From: Rhea pennata
Taxonomy: Eukaryota > Chordata > Aves > Rheiformes > Rheidae
Assembly: GCF_028389875.1 (NCBI RefSeq)
Contig: NC_084670.1
Location: 37,847,333 to 37,911,332, forward strand
Length of the DNA: 64,000 bases
Direction of reading: 5' to 3'
The position numbers and the translations under genes are program-made. Numbering within the stretch: the first letter of the stretch is position 1; each line of letters opens with the position of its first letter. Below the pieces are notes generated by a model. It saw only the letters and a list, made by a program, of their open reading frames with translations. It was not told the DNA's origin and did not search any database. This document shows positions 47,301 through 62,500 of this stretch, piece by piece.

Positions 47301-50300
47301 CTATTGCGTCGCATTTTATCGCATCACATTCTATCGCATCACAAACATTATATCGCTTCACAAACATTTTAACACATCACATTCTATTGTGTCACAGACA
47401 TTGTATCGCGTCACAGTCTATCGTATCACAAACATTCTATCGCGTCACATTCTATCGCATCACATTCTATCGCATCACAAAAATTCTGTCCCGTCATATT
47501 CTGTCGCCTGATGTTCTATTGCATCACAAATATTTTATCGTGTCACAGACATTCTATCGCGTCGCATTCTATACCGTCACATTCTATCGCGTCACAAACA
47601 TTCTATTGTGTCACATTCTATCGCATCAGAAAAGTTCTATCGCGTCACATTCTATCGGATCACAAACATTCTAACGCATCACAAACATTCTATCACGTCA
47701 CAAATGTTCTATCGCGTAAGATTCTATAGCGTCACAAACATTCTATGGCGTCACATTCTACTGCGCCACAAACGTTCTATCACATCACATTCTATCGCGT
47801 CACAAACATTCTTTCGCGTCACAGTAACTCTATTGACTTACATTGTATCTCGTCACATTATATCGCGTCACAAAAATTCTATCACGTCACAAACGTTCTA
47901 TCACATCACATTCTATCGCATCAGAAACATTCTATCGCGTCACATTCTATCACATCATATTCTATCGCATCACAACCATTTTATTACGTCACAATCTATC
48001 GCGTCACAAACATTCTATTGCGTCACATTCTACTGCGCCACAAACGTTCTATCACATCACATTCTATCGCGTCACATTCTATCGCGTCATATTCTATAGC
48101 GTCGCAAACATTCTGTCACATCACAAAAATTCTATCACGTCACATTCTATTGCATCACAAACATTATATCACGTCACAAACGTTCTATCGCGTCACATTC
48201 TATCGTGTCAGATTCTATCGTATCACAAACATTCTATCGGATCACAAACATTCTATCGCGTCACATTCTATCGCATCACAAATACTCTATTGCGTCACAA
48301 ACGTACTTTCACGTCACATTCTATCGCATCACAAGCACTCTATCGCATCACAAACATTCTATCACGTCACAAACGTTCTATCACGTCACATTCTATCGCA
48401 TCACAAACATTCTATCGCGACACATTCTATTGCGTCACAAACATTCTATCGCGACACAAACATTCTATCGCGTCATATTTTATAGCATTACAAACATTTT
48501 ATCACGTCATTTCTATCGCGCCACAAACATTCTATCGCGTCACAAACATTCTATCGCGTCATATTCTATAGCATCACAAACATTATATCACGTCACATTC
48601 TATCGCGTCACAAACATTCTATTGCGACAGAAAAATTCAATCGCGTCATATTCTATAGCATCACAAACGTTCTATCGCGTCACATTTTATCGCGTCAAAT
48701 TCTATCGCGTCACAAACAGTATATCGCGTCAAAAACATCCAATCGCATGACATTCTATTGCGTCACAAGCATTGTATCGTGTCAAAAACATTCTATCACG
48801 ACACATTCTACCGCATCACATTCTATTGCTTCACAAACGTTCCATCACGTCACATTCTATCGCGTCACATTCTATCATGTCACAAACATTCTATCGCGAC
48901 ACAGCAATTTTATCGTGTCGTATTCTATAACATCAGGAACATTTTATCACGTTACATTGTATCGCATCACAAACATTGTATCGCGTCACATTCTATTGCG
49001 TCACAACCATTCTATAGCATCACAAACATTCTCTCGCATAACATTCTATCGCTTCACAAACATTCTATCATGTCACATACTTTTCCATCAGATACTATCG
49101 TATCACAAACATTCTATCGTGTCACATTCTATCGCGTCACATTCTATCGCTTCACAAACAATCTGTCGCATCACATTCTATCGTGTCACAAACATTCTAT
49201 CGCATCAGAAAACATTCTATCGCGTCACATTCTATCGTATCATGTTCTATCACGTCACAAACGTTCTATCACGTCACAAACTTTCTATCGCATCACAAAC
49301 GTTCTATCGCGTCACATACTATTGCGTCACAAACATTCTATCGCGACACAAATATTCTATTGCATCATATTTTATAGCATCACAAATATTTTATCACGTC
49401 AGATTCTATTGCGTCACGGACATTATATCGCGTCACAAACATTCTATTGCATCATATTCTATAGCATCACAAATATTTTATCACGTCACATTCTATCGCG
49501 TAACAAACATTCTATCGCGACACAAAAATTCTATCGCGTCATATTCTATAGCATCACAAACATTTTATTACGTCACATTCTATCGCATCACAAACATTCT
49601 ATCGTGTCACAAACGTTCTATCACGTCACATTCTATCGCATCACAAGCACTCTATCGCATCACAAACATTCTATCACGTCACAAACGTTCTATCACGTCA
49701 CGTTCTATCGCGTCACAAACATTCTATCGCATCAGAAAAAATTCTATCGCGTCACATTCTATCGTATCATGTTCTATCACGTCACAAACATTCTATCACA
49801 TCACAAACGTTCTATCGCGTCACATACTATTGCGTCACAAACATTCTATCGCGACACAAAAATTCTATTGCGTCATATTTTATAGCATCACAAATATTTT
49901 ATCACGTCAGATTCTATTGCGTCACTAACATTATATCGCGTCACAAACATTCTATTGCGTCATATTCTATAGCATCACAAACATTTTATCACTTCACATT
50001 CTATCGCGTAACAAACATTCTATCGCGACACAAAAATTCTATCGCGTCATATTCTATAGCATCACAAACATTTTATTACGTAACATTCTATCGCATCAGA
50101 AACATTCTATTGCTTCACAAACGTTCTATCGCGTCACATTATATCGCGTCACATTCTATCAAATCACAAACATTCTCTCGCATAACATTCTATCGCGTCA
50201 CAGTCTATCACGTCACAAACATTTTATCACGTCACATTCTATCACCTCACATTCTATCGCCTCACATTCTACTGCATCACAAACATTCTATCGCATCACG

Positions 50301-53300
50301 TTCTATCGCGTCACAAGCATTCTATCACGTCACATTCTAACCCATCACAAACGTTATATCACGTCACATTCTATCGCGTAAGATTGTATTGCGTCACAAA
50401 CATTCTATCGCGTCGCATTCTATCGCGTCTCATTATATCGCATCACAAATATTATATCGCATCACAAACATTTTAACACGTCACATTCTATTCTGTCACA
50501 AGCATTGTATCGCATCACAGTCTATCGCGTCACAATTATTCTATCGCGTCACATTCTATCGCATCACAAACATTCTGTCGCATCACGTTCTATCGCGTCA
50601 CAAACATTCTATCGCGTCACAAACATTCTATCGCGTCACATTCTATTGCGTCACTTTCTATCGCGCCACAAACATTCCATCACATAATATTCTATCTCAT
50701 CACAAACGTTCTATCAGTCACATTCTATCATGTCAGATTCTGTCGCATCACAAACCTTCTATCGCGTCACATTCTATCCCGTCGTATTCTATACCGTCAC
50801 ATTCTATCGCGTCACATTGTGTCGCGTCAGAAACATTCTATCACTTCACATTCTATTGCATCACAAACATTGTATCGCGTCACAAACTTTCTATCGGGTC
50901 ACATTCTTTCGCGTCAGATTCTATCGCGTCAGAAACAGTGTATCACGTCACATTCTGTCGCATGAAAAACGTTCTATTGCGTCACATTCTGTCGCGTCAC
51001 AAACATTCTATCGCGTCACATTCTGTCGCGTCACACTCTATCGCCTCACAAACATTCTGTCGCATTACATTCTATTGCATCACAAACGTTCTATCACGTC
51101 ACTTTCTATCGCATCACAAATATTCTATGACGTCACAAATGTATCGCGTTACATTCTATTGCGTCAGATTCTATCGCGTAACAAACATTCAGTCACCTCA
51201 TATTCTATCGCATCACAAACGTTCTATCATGTCACATTCTATCGCATCACAAACATTCTAAAAAAAACCAAATATTCTATCACGTCACAAGCGTTCTATC
51301 GCGTCACATTCTATTGCGTCACATTCCATGACGTCAAAAATATTTTATCGCGTCACATTGTATCGCGTCACGAACATTCTATCGCGTCACAAAATATTCT
51401 ATTGCGGTACATTGTATCGTGTCACATTCTATCGCGTCACAAGAACTCTATCACATCACATTGTATCGCATCAGAAACAATCTATCGCGTCAAAAACATT
51501 CTATCACGTCACATTCTATTGCGTCACGTTCTATCGCGTCACAAACATTCTAACACATAACAAAAATTCTATTGCGTCACACTCTATCGCGTCACAAACA
51601 TTCGACCGCTTCACATTCTATCGCGTCACATTCTATCGCGTCACAAACATTCTATCGCATCACATTTTATCACATCACAAATGTTCTATCATGTCACATT
51701 CTATCGCATCAAAAACATTCTAACACATCACAAATATTCTATCACGTCACAAACGTACTATCGTGTCACAAACATTCTATCGCGTCACATTCTATCGTGT
51801 CACATTCCATCGCGTCACATTCTATCGCATCACAACCATTCTGTCGTGTCACAAAATATTCTATTGCATTACAATGTATCGTGTCACATTGTATCGCGTC
51901 TCAACTACTCTATCACGTCACATTCTATCGCATAACAAACATTATATCGCCTCACAAATATTCCATCTCGTCACATTCTATCGCACCACATTCTATTGCA
52001 TCCCATTCTATCGCGCCACAAACATTTTATCGCGTCACATTCTGTCGCGTCACAGATATTTTATTGCATCACAAACATTCCATCGCATGATATTCTATCG
52101 CGTCACATTCTGTCATGTCACAAACATTCTATCACGTCACATTCTATCGCGTGACATTGTATAGCGTCACAAACATTCTATCACTTCACATTCTATTGCC
52201 TCACAAACATTCTATCGCGTCATAAACTTTCTATCGCGTCACATTCTTTCGCGTCACATTCTTTCGCGTCAGATACATTCTATCATGTCACATTCTGTCG
52301 CGTCAAATTCTATCGTGTCACAACCATTCTGTCGTGTAACAAAATATTCTATTGCGTTACAATGTATCGTGTCACATTCTATCGCGTCTCAAAAACTCTA
52401 TCACGTCATATTCTGTCGTGTCACATTCTATCACATCACAAACATTCTATCGCGTCACATTCTATCGCGTCACATTCTATCGCATTAAAAAATTCTATTG
52501 CGTTACAATATATACGTCAATAAAATTCTATCGCGTCACATTGTATCTTGTCACAAACATTCTATTGCATCACGGTCTATACATCACAAACATTCTATCG
52601 CGTCACATTCTATGCAGTAGCAAACATTCTATCGCGTCACGTTCCATCGCGTCACAATCTATCGCGTCACAAACATTCTATTGCGTCACAATCTATCGCA
52701 TCACAAACATTCTATCGCGTCACATTCTATCGCGTCACATTCTATCACATCACATTGTATCGCGTCACAAACATTCTCTGGCATCACAAACATTCTATCG
52801 CGTCACATTCTTTCACGTCACATTCTATGGCATCACAAACATTCTATTCCATCGCACTCTATCGCGTCACAACCTATCGCATCACAAACATTCTATCGTG
52901 TCACAAACATTCTATTGCTTCACATTCTATTGTGTCACATTACATCGCGCCACATTGTATCGCATCACAACCATTCTGTCGCGTCACAAAATAATCTATT
53001 GCGTTACAATGTATCATGTCACATTCTAGCATGTCTAAAAACTCTATCACGTCACATTCTATCGCATCACAAGCATTCTAAAACATAAGAAACATTCTAT
53101 CACGTCACAAACATTCTGTCGCGTCACACTCTATCGTGTCACATTCTATCGCATTAAAAATTCTATCGCGTCACATTCTATCGCGTCACAAACATTGTAT
53201 CGTGTCACATTCTATGGCTTCACAAACATTCTTTTCCATTATATTCTACCGCGTCACATTCTATCGCATCACAAACATTCTATGCCGTCACACACATTCT

Positions 53301-53457
53301 ATTGCGTCACATTCTATCGCGTCACATTCGAACGCGTCATAATCTATAGCGTCACATTCTATCGCGTCGCATTCTATCGTGTCACATTCTATCGCGTCAC
53401 ATTCTATTGCGTTACATTCTATCGTGTCACATTCTATTGCATCACAAACATTCTATC

Positions 53458-55110
53458 ACGTCGCAATCTATGCATCACAAACATTCTATCGCGTCACAAA
53501 CATTCCATCACGTCAATAAATATTCGATCGCATCACATTCTATGGCGTCACATTCTATCGCATCACAAACATTCTATCGCGTCACAATCAATGCATCACA
53601 AACACTCTATCGCGTCACATTCTATGCCATCACAAACATTCTATCGCGTCACATTCTATCGCGTCACGAACATTCTATCGCGTCACATTCTATGGCGTCA
53701 CAAACATTCTATCGCCTCACATTCTATCGCGTCACATTCTATCGCATCACAAACATTCTATTATGTCACATTCTATCGCATCACATTCTGTCGCGTCACA
53801 AATATTCTATCGCGTCACATTCTATTGCATCACATTCTATCGCATTATGTTCTATTGCGTTACATTCTATTGTGTCACATTCTATCGCATCACAAACATT
53901 CTATTGCGTCACAATCTATACCATCACAAACATTCTGTCGCGTCACATTCTATGGCGTCACAAACATTCTATCATGTCATGTTCTATTGCGTTACATTCT
54001 ATCGTGTCAAATTCTATCGCGCCACAAACATTCTATCGCGTCACAATCTCTGCATCACAAACATTCTATCGCGTCACAGACATTCCATCACGTGAATAAA
54101 TATTCTATCGCATCACATTCTATGGCGTCACATTCTATCGCATCACAAACATTCTATCGCGTCACATTCTATCGCGTCACGAACATTCTATCCCATCACA
54201 TTCTATTGCATCACAAACATTCTATCACGTCACAATCTATGCATCACAAACATTCTATCGCGTCACAAACATTCTATCACATCACATTCTAACACGTCAA
54301 AAACATTCTACTGCATCACATTCTCTGGCATCACATTCTATCGCATCACAAGCATTGTATTGCGTCACATTCTATCGCGTCACAAACATTCTATCACGTC
54401 GCAATCTATGCATCACAAACATTCTATCGCGTCACAAACATTCCATCACGTCAATAAATATTCGATCGCATCACATTCTATGGCGTCACATTCTATCGCA
54501 TCACAAACACTCTATCGCGTCACAATCAATGCATCACAAACACTCTATCGCGTCACATTCTATGCCATCACAAACATTCTATCGCGTCACATTCTATCGC
54601 GTCACGAACATTCTATCGCGTCACATTCTATGGCGTCACAAACATTCTATCGCCTCACATTCTATCGCGTCACATTCTATCGCATCACAAACATTCTATC
54701 ACGTCACATTCTATCGCATCACATTCTATTACGTCATATTCTATCGCATCACATTCTGTCGCGTCACAAACATTCTATCGCGTCACATTCTATCGCGTCA
54801 CATTCTATTGCATTACATTCTATTCTGTCACATTCTATCGCGTCACAAACATTCTATCGTGTCACAATACATGCCATCACAAACATTCTATCGTGTCACA
54901 TTCTATGCCGTCACAAACATTCTATCGTGTCACATTCTATTGCATTACATTCTATCGTTTCACATTCTATCGCGTCACAAACATTCTGTCACGTCACAAT
55001 CTATTGGCTCACAAACATTTTATTGCGTCACATTCTATCGCATCACGAACATTCTATCCCGTCACATTCTATCGCATCACAAATATTCTATAGCGTCACA
55101 AACATTCTAT
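53458..55110 (+). repeat. Satellite higher-order repeat of about 938 bp
   Basis: Marker cacgtcgcaatctatgc at 53458 recurs at 54395, and the aataaatattcgatcgc marker at 53515 recurs at 54453, giving a period of 937-938 bp. The second copy then merges into the 713/1970-bp pattern, since sequence at about 54893 recurs at 55606. Confidence 0.8.
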
Positions 55111-57080
55111 CACGTCAATAAATATTATATCGCGTCACATTCTATCGCGTCACATTCTATCACATCACAAACATTCTATCACGTCACATTCTATGCCGTC
55201 ACAAACATTCTATCGCTTCACATTCTCTGGCGTCACATTCTATCGCATCACAAGCATTCTATTGCGTCACATTCTATCGCGTCAGAAACATCTATCGCGT
55301 CACGTTCTATGCCGTCACAAACACTCTATCGCGTCACATTCTATCACGTCACATTCTATTGCATCACAAACATTCTATCGTGTCACATTCTATCGCGTCA
55401 CAAACATTCTATCACGTCACATTCTATCGCGTCACATTCTATTACGTCACATTCTATCGCATCACATTCTGTCGCGTCACAAACATTCTATCGCGTCACA
55501 TTCTATCGCGTCACATTCTATTGCATTACATTCTATTGTGTCACATTCTATCGCGTCACAAACATTCTATCGTGTCACAATACATGCCATCACAAACATT
55601 CTATCGTGTCACATTCTATGCCGTCACAAACATTCTATCGTGTCACATTCTATTGCATTACATTCTATCGTTTCACATTCTATCGCGTCACAAACATTCT
55701 GTCACGTCACAATCTATTGGCTCACAAACATTTTATTGCGTCACATTCTATCGCATCACGAACATTCTATCCCGTCACATTCTATCGCATCACAAATATT
55801 CTATAGCGTCACAAACATTCTATCACGTCAATAAATATTATATCGCGTCACATTCTATCGCGTCACATTCTATCACATCACAAACATTCTATCACGTCAC
55901 ATTCAATGCCGTCACAAACGTTCTATCGCGTCACATTCTATCTCGTCACATTCTATCGCATCACAAGCATTCTATTGCATCACATTCTATCGCGTCACAC
56001 ACATTCTATCGCGTCACGTTCTATTCCGTCACAAACACTCTATCTCGTCACATTGTATCGCATCACATTCTATCGCGTCAAAAACATTCTATCACGTCAC
56101 ATTCTATTGCGTTACATTCTATCGTGTCACATTCTATCGCATCACATTCTGTCGCGTCACTAACATTCCATCACGTCAATAAATATTCTATCGCGTCACA
56201 TTCTATGGCGTCACATTCTATGGCGTCACAAACATTCTATCGCGTCACATTCTATTACGTTACATTCTATCGTGTCAAATTCTATCGCGCCACAAACATT
56301 CTATGGCGTCACAATCTCTGCATCACAAACATTCTGTCGCGTCACAATCTATTGCCTCACAAACATTTTATCGCGTCACATTCTATCGCGTCACAAACAT
56401 TCTATCCCATCACATTCTATCGCATCACAAACATTCTATCACGTCACAATCTCTGCATCACAAACATTCTGTCGCGTCACAAACATTTCATCACGTCAAT
56501 AAATATTCGATCGCGTCACATTCTATGGCGTCACATTCTATGGCGTCACAAACATTCTATCACGTCACATTCTCTGGCATCACATTCTATCGCATCACAA
56601 TATTGTATTGCGTCACATTCTATCGCGTCACAAACATTCTATCGCGTTACATTCTAACACTTCAAAAACATTCTATCGCGTCACATTCTATGACATCACA
56701 AACATTCTATCGCTTCACATTCTATCACATCACAATCTATCGCATCACAAACATTCTATCGCGTCACAGTATATGCCATCACAAACATTCTATCGTGTCA
56801 CATTCTATGCCGTCACAAACATTCTATCGTGTCACATTCTATTGCATTACATTCTATCGCTTCACAAACATTCTGTCACGTCACAATCTATTGGCTCACA
56901 AACATTTTATCGCGTCACATTCTATCGTGTGAGATTCTATCGCGTCACTACCATTCTGTCGCGTCACAATCTATTGCCTCACAAACATTTTATTGCGTCA
57001 CATTCTATCGCATCACTAACATTCTATCCTGTCATATTCTATCGCATCACAAACATTCTATAGCGTCACAAACACTCTAT
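55111..57080 (+). repeat. 1970-bp satellite higher-order repeat, copy 1
   Basis: Delimited here by the marker cacgtcaataaatattatat. A second such marker 713 bp inside (55824) shows an internal duplication. It is near-identical to copy 2, with only occasional substitutions (for example cattcaatgccg against cattctatgccg). Confidence 0.93.
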
Positions 57081-59092
57081 CACGTCAATAAATATTATAT
57101 CGCGTCACATTCTATCGCGTCACATTCTATCACATCACAAACATTCTATCACGTCACATTCTATGCCGTCACAAACATTCTATCGCTTCACATTCTCTGG
57201 CGTCACATTCTATCGCATCACAAGCATTCTATTGCGTCACATTCTATCGCGTCAGAAACATCTATCGCGTCACGTTCTATGCCGTCACAAACACTCTATC
57301 GCGTCACATTCTATCACGTCACATTCTATTGCATCACAAACATTCTATCGTGTCACATTCTATCGCGTCACAAACATTCTATCACGTCACATTCTATCGC
57401 GTCACATTCTATTACGTCACATTCTATCGCATCACATTCTGTCGCGTCACAAACATTCTATCGCGTCACATTCTATCGCGTCACATTCTATTGCATTACA
57501 TTCTATTGTGTCACATTCTATCGCGTCACAAACATTCTATCGTGTCACAATACATGCCATCACAAACATTCTATCGTGTCACATTCTATGCCGTCACAAA
57601 CATTCTATCGTGTCACATTCTATTGCATTACATTCTATCGTTTCACATTCTATCGCGTCACAAACATTCTGTCACGTCACAATCTATTGGCTCACAAACA
57701 TTTTATTGCGTCACATTCTATCGCATCACGAACATTCTATCCCGTCACATTCTATCGCATCACAAATATTCTATAGCGTCACAAACATTCTATCACGTCT
57801 ATAAATATTATATCGCGTCACATTCTATCGCGTCACATTCTATCACATCACAAACATTCTATCACGTCACATTCTATGCCGTCACAAACGTTCTATCGCG
57901 TCACATTCTATCTCGTCACATTCTATCGCATCACAAGCATTCTATTGCATCACATTCTATCGCGTCACAAACATTCTATCGCGTCACGTTCTATTCCGTC
58001 ACAAACACTCTATCTCGTCACATTGTATCGCATCACATTCTATCGCGTCAAAAACATTCTATCACGTCACATTCTATTGCGTTACATTCTATCGTGTCAC
58101 ATTCTATCGCATCACATTCTGTCGCGTCACTAACATTCCATCACTTCAATAAATATTCTATCGCGTCACATTCTATGGCGTCACATTCTATGGCGTCACA
58201 AACATTCTATCGCGTCACATTCTATTACGTTACATTCTATCGTGTCAAATTCTATCGCGCCACAAACATTCTATGGCGTCACAATCTCTGCATCACAAAC
58301 ATTCTGTCGCGTCACAATCTATTGCCTCACAAACATTTTATCGCGTCACATTCTATCGCGTCACAAACATTCTATCCCATCACATTCTATCGCATCACAA
58401 ACATTCTATCACGTCACAATCTCTGCATCACAAACATTCTGTCGCGTCACAAACATTTCATCACGTCAATAAATATTCGATCGCGTCACATTCTATGGCG
58501 TCACATTCTATGGCGTCACAAACATTCTATCACGTCACATTCTCTGGCATCACATTCTATCGCATCACAATATTGTATTGCGTCACATTCTATCGCGTCA
58601 CAAACATTCTATCGCGTTACATTCTAACACTTCAAAAACATTCTATCGCGTCACATTCTATGACATCACAAACATTCTATCGCTTCACATTCTATCACGT
58701 CACAATCTATCGCATCACAAACATTCTATCGCGTCACAGTATATGCCATCACAAACATTCTATCGTGTCACATTCTATGCCGTCACAAACATTCTATCGT
58801 GTCACATTCTATTGCATTACATTCTATCGCTTCACAAACATTCTGTCACGTCACAATCTATTGGCTCACAAACATTTTATCGCGTCACATTCTATCGTGT
58901 GAGATTCTATCGCGTCACTACCATTCTGTCGCGTCACAATCTATTGCCTCACAAACATTTTATTCTTTATTTTATTCAATTTTATTCATATTTATATTCT
59001 TTATTTTATTCACATTCTATCGCATCACTAACATTCTATCCTGTCATATTCTATCGCATCACAAACATTCTATAGCGTCACAAACACTCTAT
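57081..59092 (+). repeat. 1970-bp satellite higher-order repeat, copy 2
   Basis: Offset exactly 1970 from copy 1 until an AT-rich replacement at 58965-59010 lengthens it to 2012 bp. The internal marker at 57794 has one change (cgtctataaat). Confidence 0.93.
58965..59010 (+). repeat. AT-rich insertion in one higher-order repeat copy
   Basis: Four bases (gcgt) present at the matching place in copy 1 are replaced by 46 bases of TTTATTC-like repeats; the net gain of 42 bp explains the longer copy. It is private to this copy. Confidence 0.9.
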
Positions 59093-59550
59093 CACGTCAA
59101 TAAATATTATATCGCGTCACATTCTATCGCGTCACATTCTATCACATCACAAACATTCTATCACGTCACATTCTATGCCGTCACAAACATTCTCTGGCGT
59201 CACATTCTATCGCATCACAAGCATTCTATTGCGTCACATTCTATCGCGTCAGAAACATCTATCGCGTCACGTTCTATGCCGTCACAAACACTCTATCGCG
59301 TCACATTCTATCACGTCACATTCTATTGCATCACAAACATTCTATCGTGTCACATTCTATCGCGTCACAAACATTCTATGGCGTCACATTCTATCGCGTC
59401 ACATTCTATTACGTCACATTCTATCGCATCACATTCTGTCGCGTCACAAACATTCTATCGCGTCACATTCTATCGCGTCACATTCTATTGCATTACATTA
59501 TATCGTGTCACATTCTATCGAGTCACAAACATTCTATCGCGTCACAATAC
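59093..59550 (+). repeat. 1970-bp higher-order repeat, partial copy 3
   Basis: It begins with the same marker and follows copies 1 and 2 for about 450 bp, with a small deletion near 59180, then diverges. Related markers recur irregularly to the window end (for example 61323, 63061, 63945). Confidence 0.75.
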
Positions 59551-62500
59551 ATGACATCACAAACATTCTATCGTGTCACATTCTATTCCGTCACAAACAT
59601 TCTATCGCGTCACACTCTATTGTGTCACATTCTATCGCGTCACAAACATTCTATCGCGTCACAATATTAGCCATCACAAACATTCTATCGTGTCACATTC
59701 TATTGTGTCACATTCTATCGTGTCACAAACATTCTGTCGCGTCACAATCTATTGCCTCACAAACATTTTATTGCGTCACATTCTATCGCATCACGAACAT
59801 TCTATCCCGTCACATTTTATCGCATCACAAACATTCTATCGTGTCACAAACATTCTATAACGTCAATAAATATTCTATTGCATCACATTCTATGGCGTCA
59901 CATTCTATCATATCACAAACATTCTATCGCGTCACATTCTATCGCGTCACAAACATTCCATCGCGTCACAATCTATGCCGTCACAAACATTCTATCGCGT
60001 CACATTCTATGCAATCAAAAACATTCTATCACGTCACATTCTATTGTGTCACAAATATTCTATGTCGTCACATTCTATCGCGTCACATTCTATTGTGTCA
60101 CATTCTATCGCGACACAAACATTCTATCACGTCACATTCTAACACATCAAAAACATTCTATCGCATCACATTCTCTGGCATCACATTCTATCGCATCACA
60201 ATATTGTATTGAGTCACATTCTATCGCGTCACAAACATTCTATCGCATCACAATCTATGCATCACAAACATTCTATCGCGTCACATTCTATTGCATCACA
60301 TTCTATCGCGTCAGAAACATTCTATCACGTCAGAAACATTCTATAACGGCAATAAATATTTTATCGCGTCACATTCTATGGCGTCACATTCTAACACGTC
60401 ACAAACATTCTATCGCGTCACATTTTCTGGCGTCACTTTCTATGCCAACACAAACATTCTATCACGTCACAATCTATGCATCACAAACATTCTATCGCGT
60501 CACAAACATACCATTACGTCAATAAATATTCTATCACGTCACTTTCTATCGCGTTACATTCTATCGCGTCACAAACATTCTATCGCGTCACATTCTATTG
60601 CGTTACATTCTATCGTGTCAAATTCTATCGCGCCACAAACATTCTATCGCGTCACAATCTCTGCATCACAACCATTCCATTGCGTCACAATCTATTGCCT
60701 CACACACATTTTATCGCGTCAGAAACATTCTATCCCATCACATTCTATCGCATCACAAACATTCCATCACGACAATAAATATTCGATCGCGTCACATTCT
60801 ATGGCATCACATTCTATCGCGTCACAAACATTCTATCACGTCACATTCTATCGCGTCACAAACATTCTATCGCATCACATTCTCTGGCGTCACATTCTAT
60901 CGCATCACAATATTGTATTGAGTCACATTCTATCGCGTCACAAACATTCTATCGCATCACAATCTATGCATCACAAACATTCTATCGCGTCACATTCTAA
61001 CACGTCAAAAACATTCTATCGCGTCACATTCTATGACATCACAAATATTCTATCGCTTCACATTCTATCACGTCTCATTTTATCGCATCACAAACATTCT
61101 ATAGCGTCACATTCTATGTCGTCACAAACGTTCTATCACTTCACATTCTATCACGTCACATTCTATCGCATCACAAACATTCTATTACGTCACATTCTAT
61201 CGCGTCACATTCTATTGCGTTACATTCTATCGTGTCACATTCTATTGCATCACAAACATTCTATCATGTCGCAATCTATGCATCACAAACATTCTATCGC
61301 GTCACAAACATTCCATCACGTCAATAAATATTCGATCACATCACATTCTATGGCGTCACATTCTATCGTGTCACAAACATTCTATTGCGTCACAATCAAT
61401 GCATCACAAACATTCTATCGCGTCACATTCTATGCCATCACAAACATTCTATCGCGTCACATTCTATTGCATCACAAACATTCTATCGCGTCACATTCTA
61501 TGGCGTCACAAACATTCTATCGCCTCACATTCTATCGCGTCACATTCTTTCGCATCACAAACATTCTATCGAGTCACATTCTATTGCATTCCATTCTAAC
61601 GTGTCACATTCTGTCGCGTCATGAACATTCAATCCCGTCACATTCTATCGCATCACAAACGTTCTATCGTGTCACAAACATTCTATAACATCAATAAATA
61701 TTCTATCGCGTCACATTCTATCGCGTCACATTCTATCGCGTCACAAACATTCTATTACGTCGTATTCTATGCATCACAAACATTCTATCGCGTCACACTC
61801 TATGCCATAACAAACATTCTATCTCGTCACATTCTATTGCATTACATTCTATCGTGTCACATTCTATCGCGTCGCAAACATTCTGTCGCAAAACAATCTA
61901 TTGCCTCACAAACATTTTATCGCGTCACATTCTATCGCGTCATGAACGTTCTACCCCGTCACATTCTATCGCATCACAAACATTCTATCACGTCAATAAA
62001 TATTCTATTGCGTCACATGCTATGGCGTCACATTCTATCGCGTCACAAACATTCTATCACGTCGCATTCTAACACTTCAAAAACATTCTATCGCGTCACA
62101 TTCTCTGGCGTCACATTCTATCGCATCACAAGCATTCTATTGCGTCACATTCTATCGCGTCACAAACATTCTATCGCGTCATGTTCTATGCCGTCACAAA
62201 CATTCTATGTCGTCACATTCTATGGCGTCACAAACATTCTATCGCGTCACATTCTATCGCGTTACATTCTATCGCGTCACATTCTATCGCGTCACAAACA
62301 TTCTATTACGTCAGATTCTATGCATCACAAACATTCTATCGCATCACACTCTTATCCGAGACAAAAATTCTATCGTGTCACATTCTATCGCGTCACATTC
62401 TATTGTGTCACATTCTATCGCATCACAAACATTCTATCGCATCACAAACATTCTATCACGTCAATAAATATTCTTTCGCGTCACATTCTATGGCGTCACA

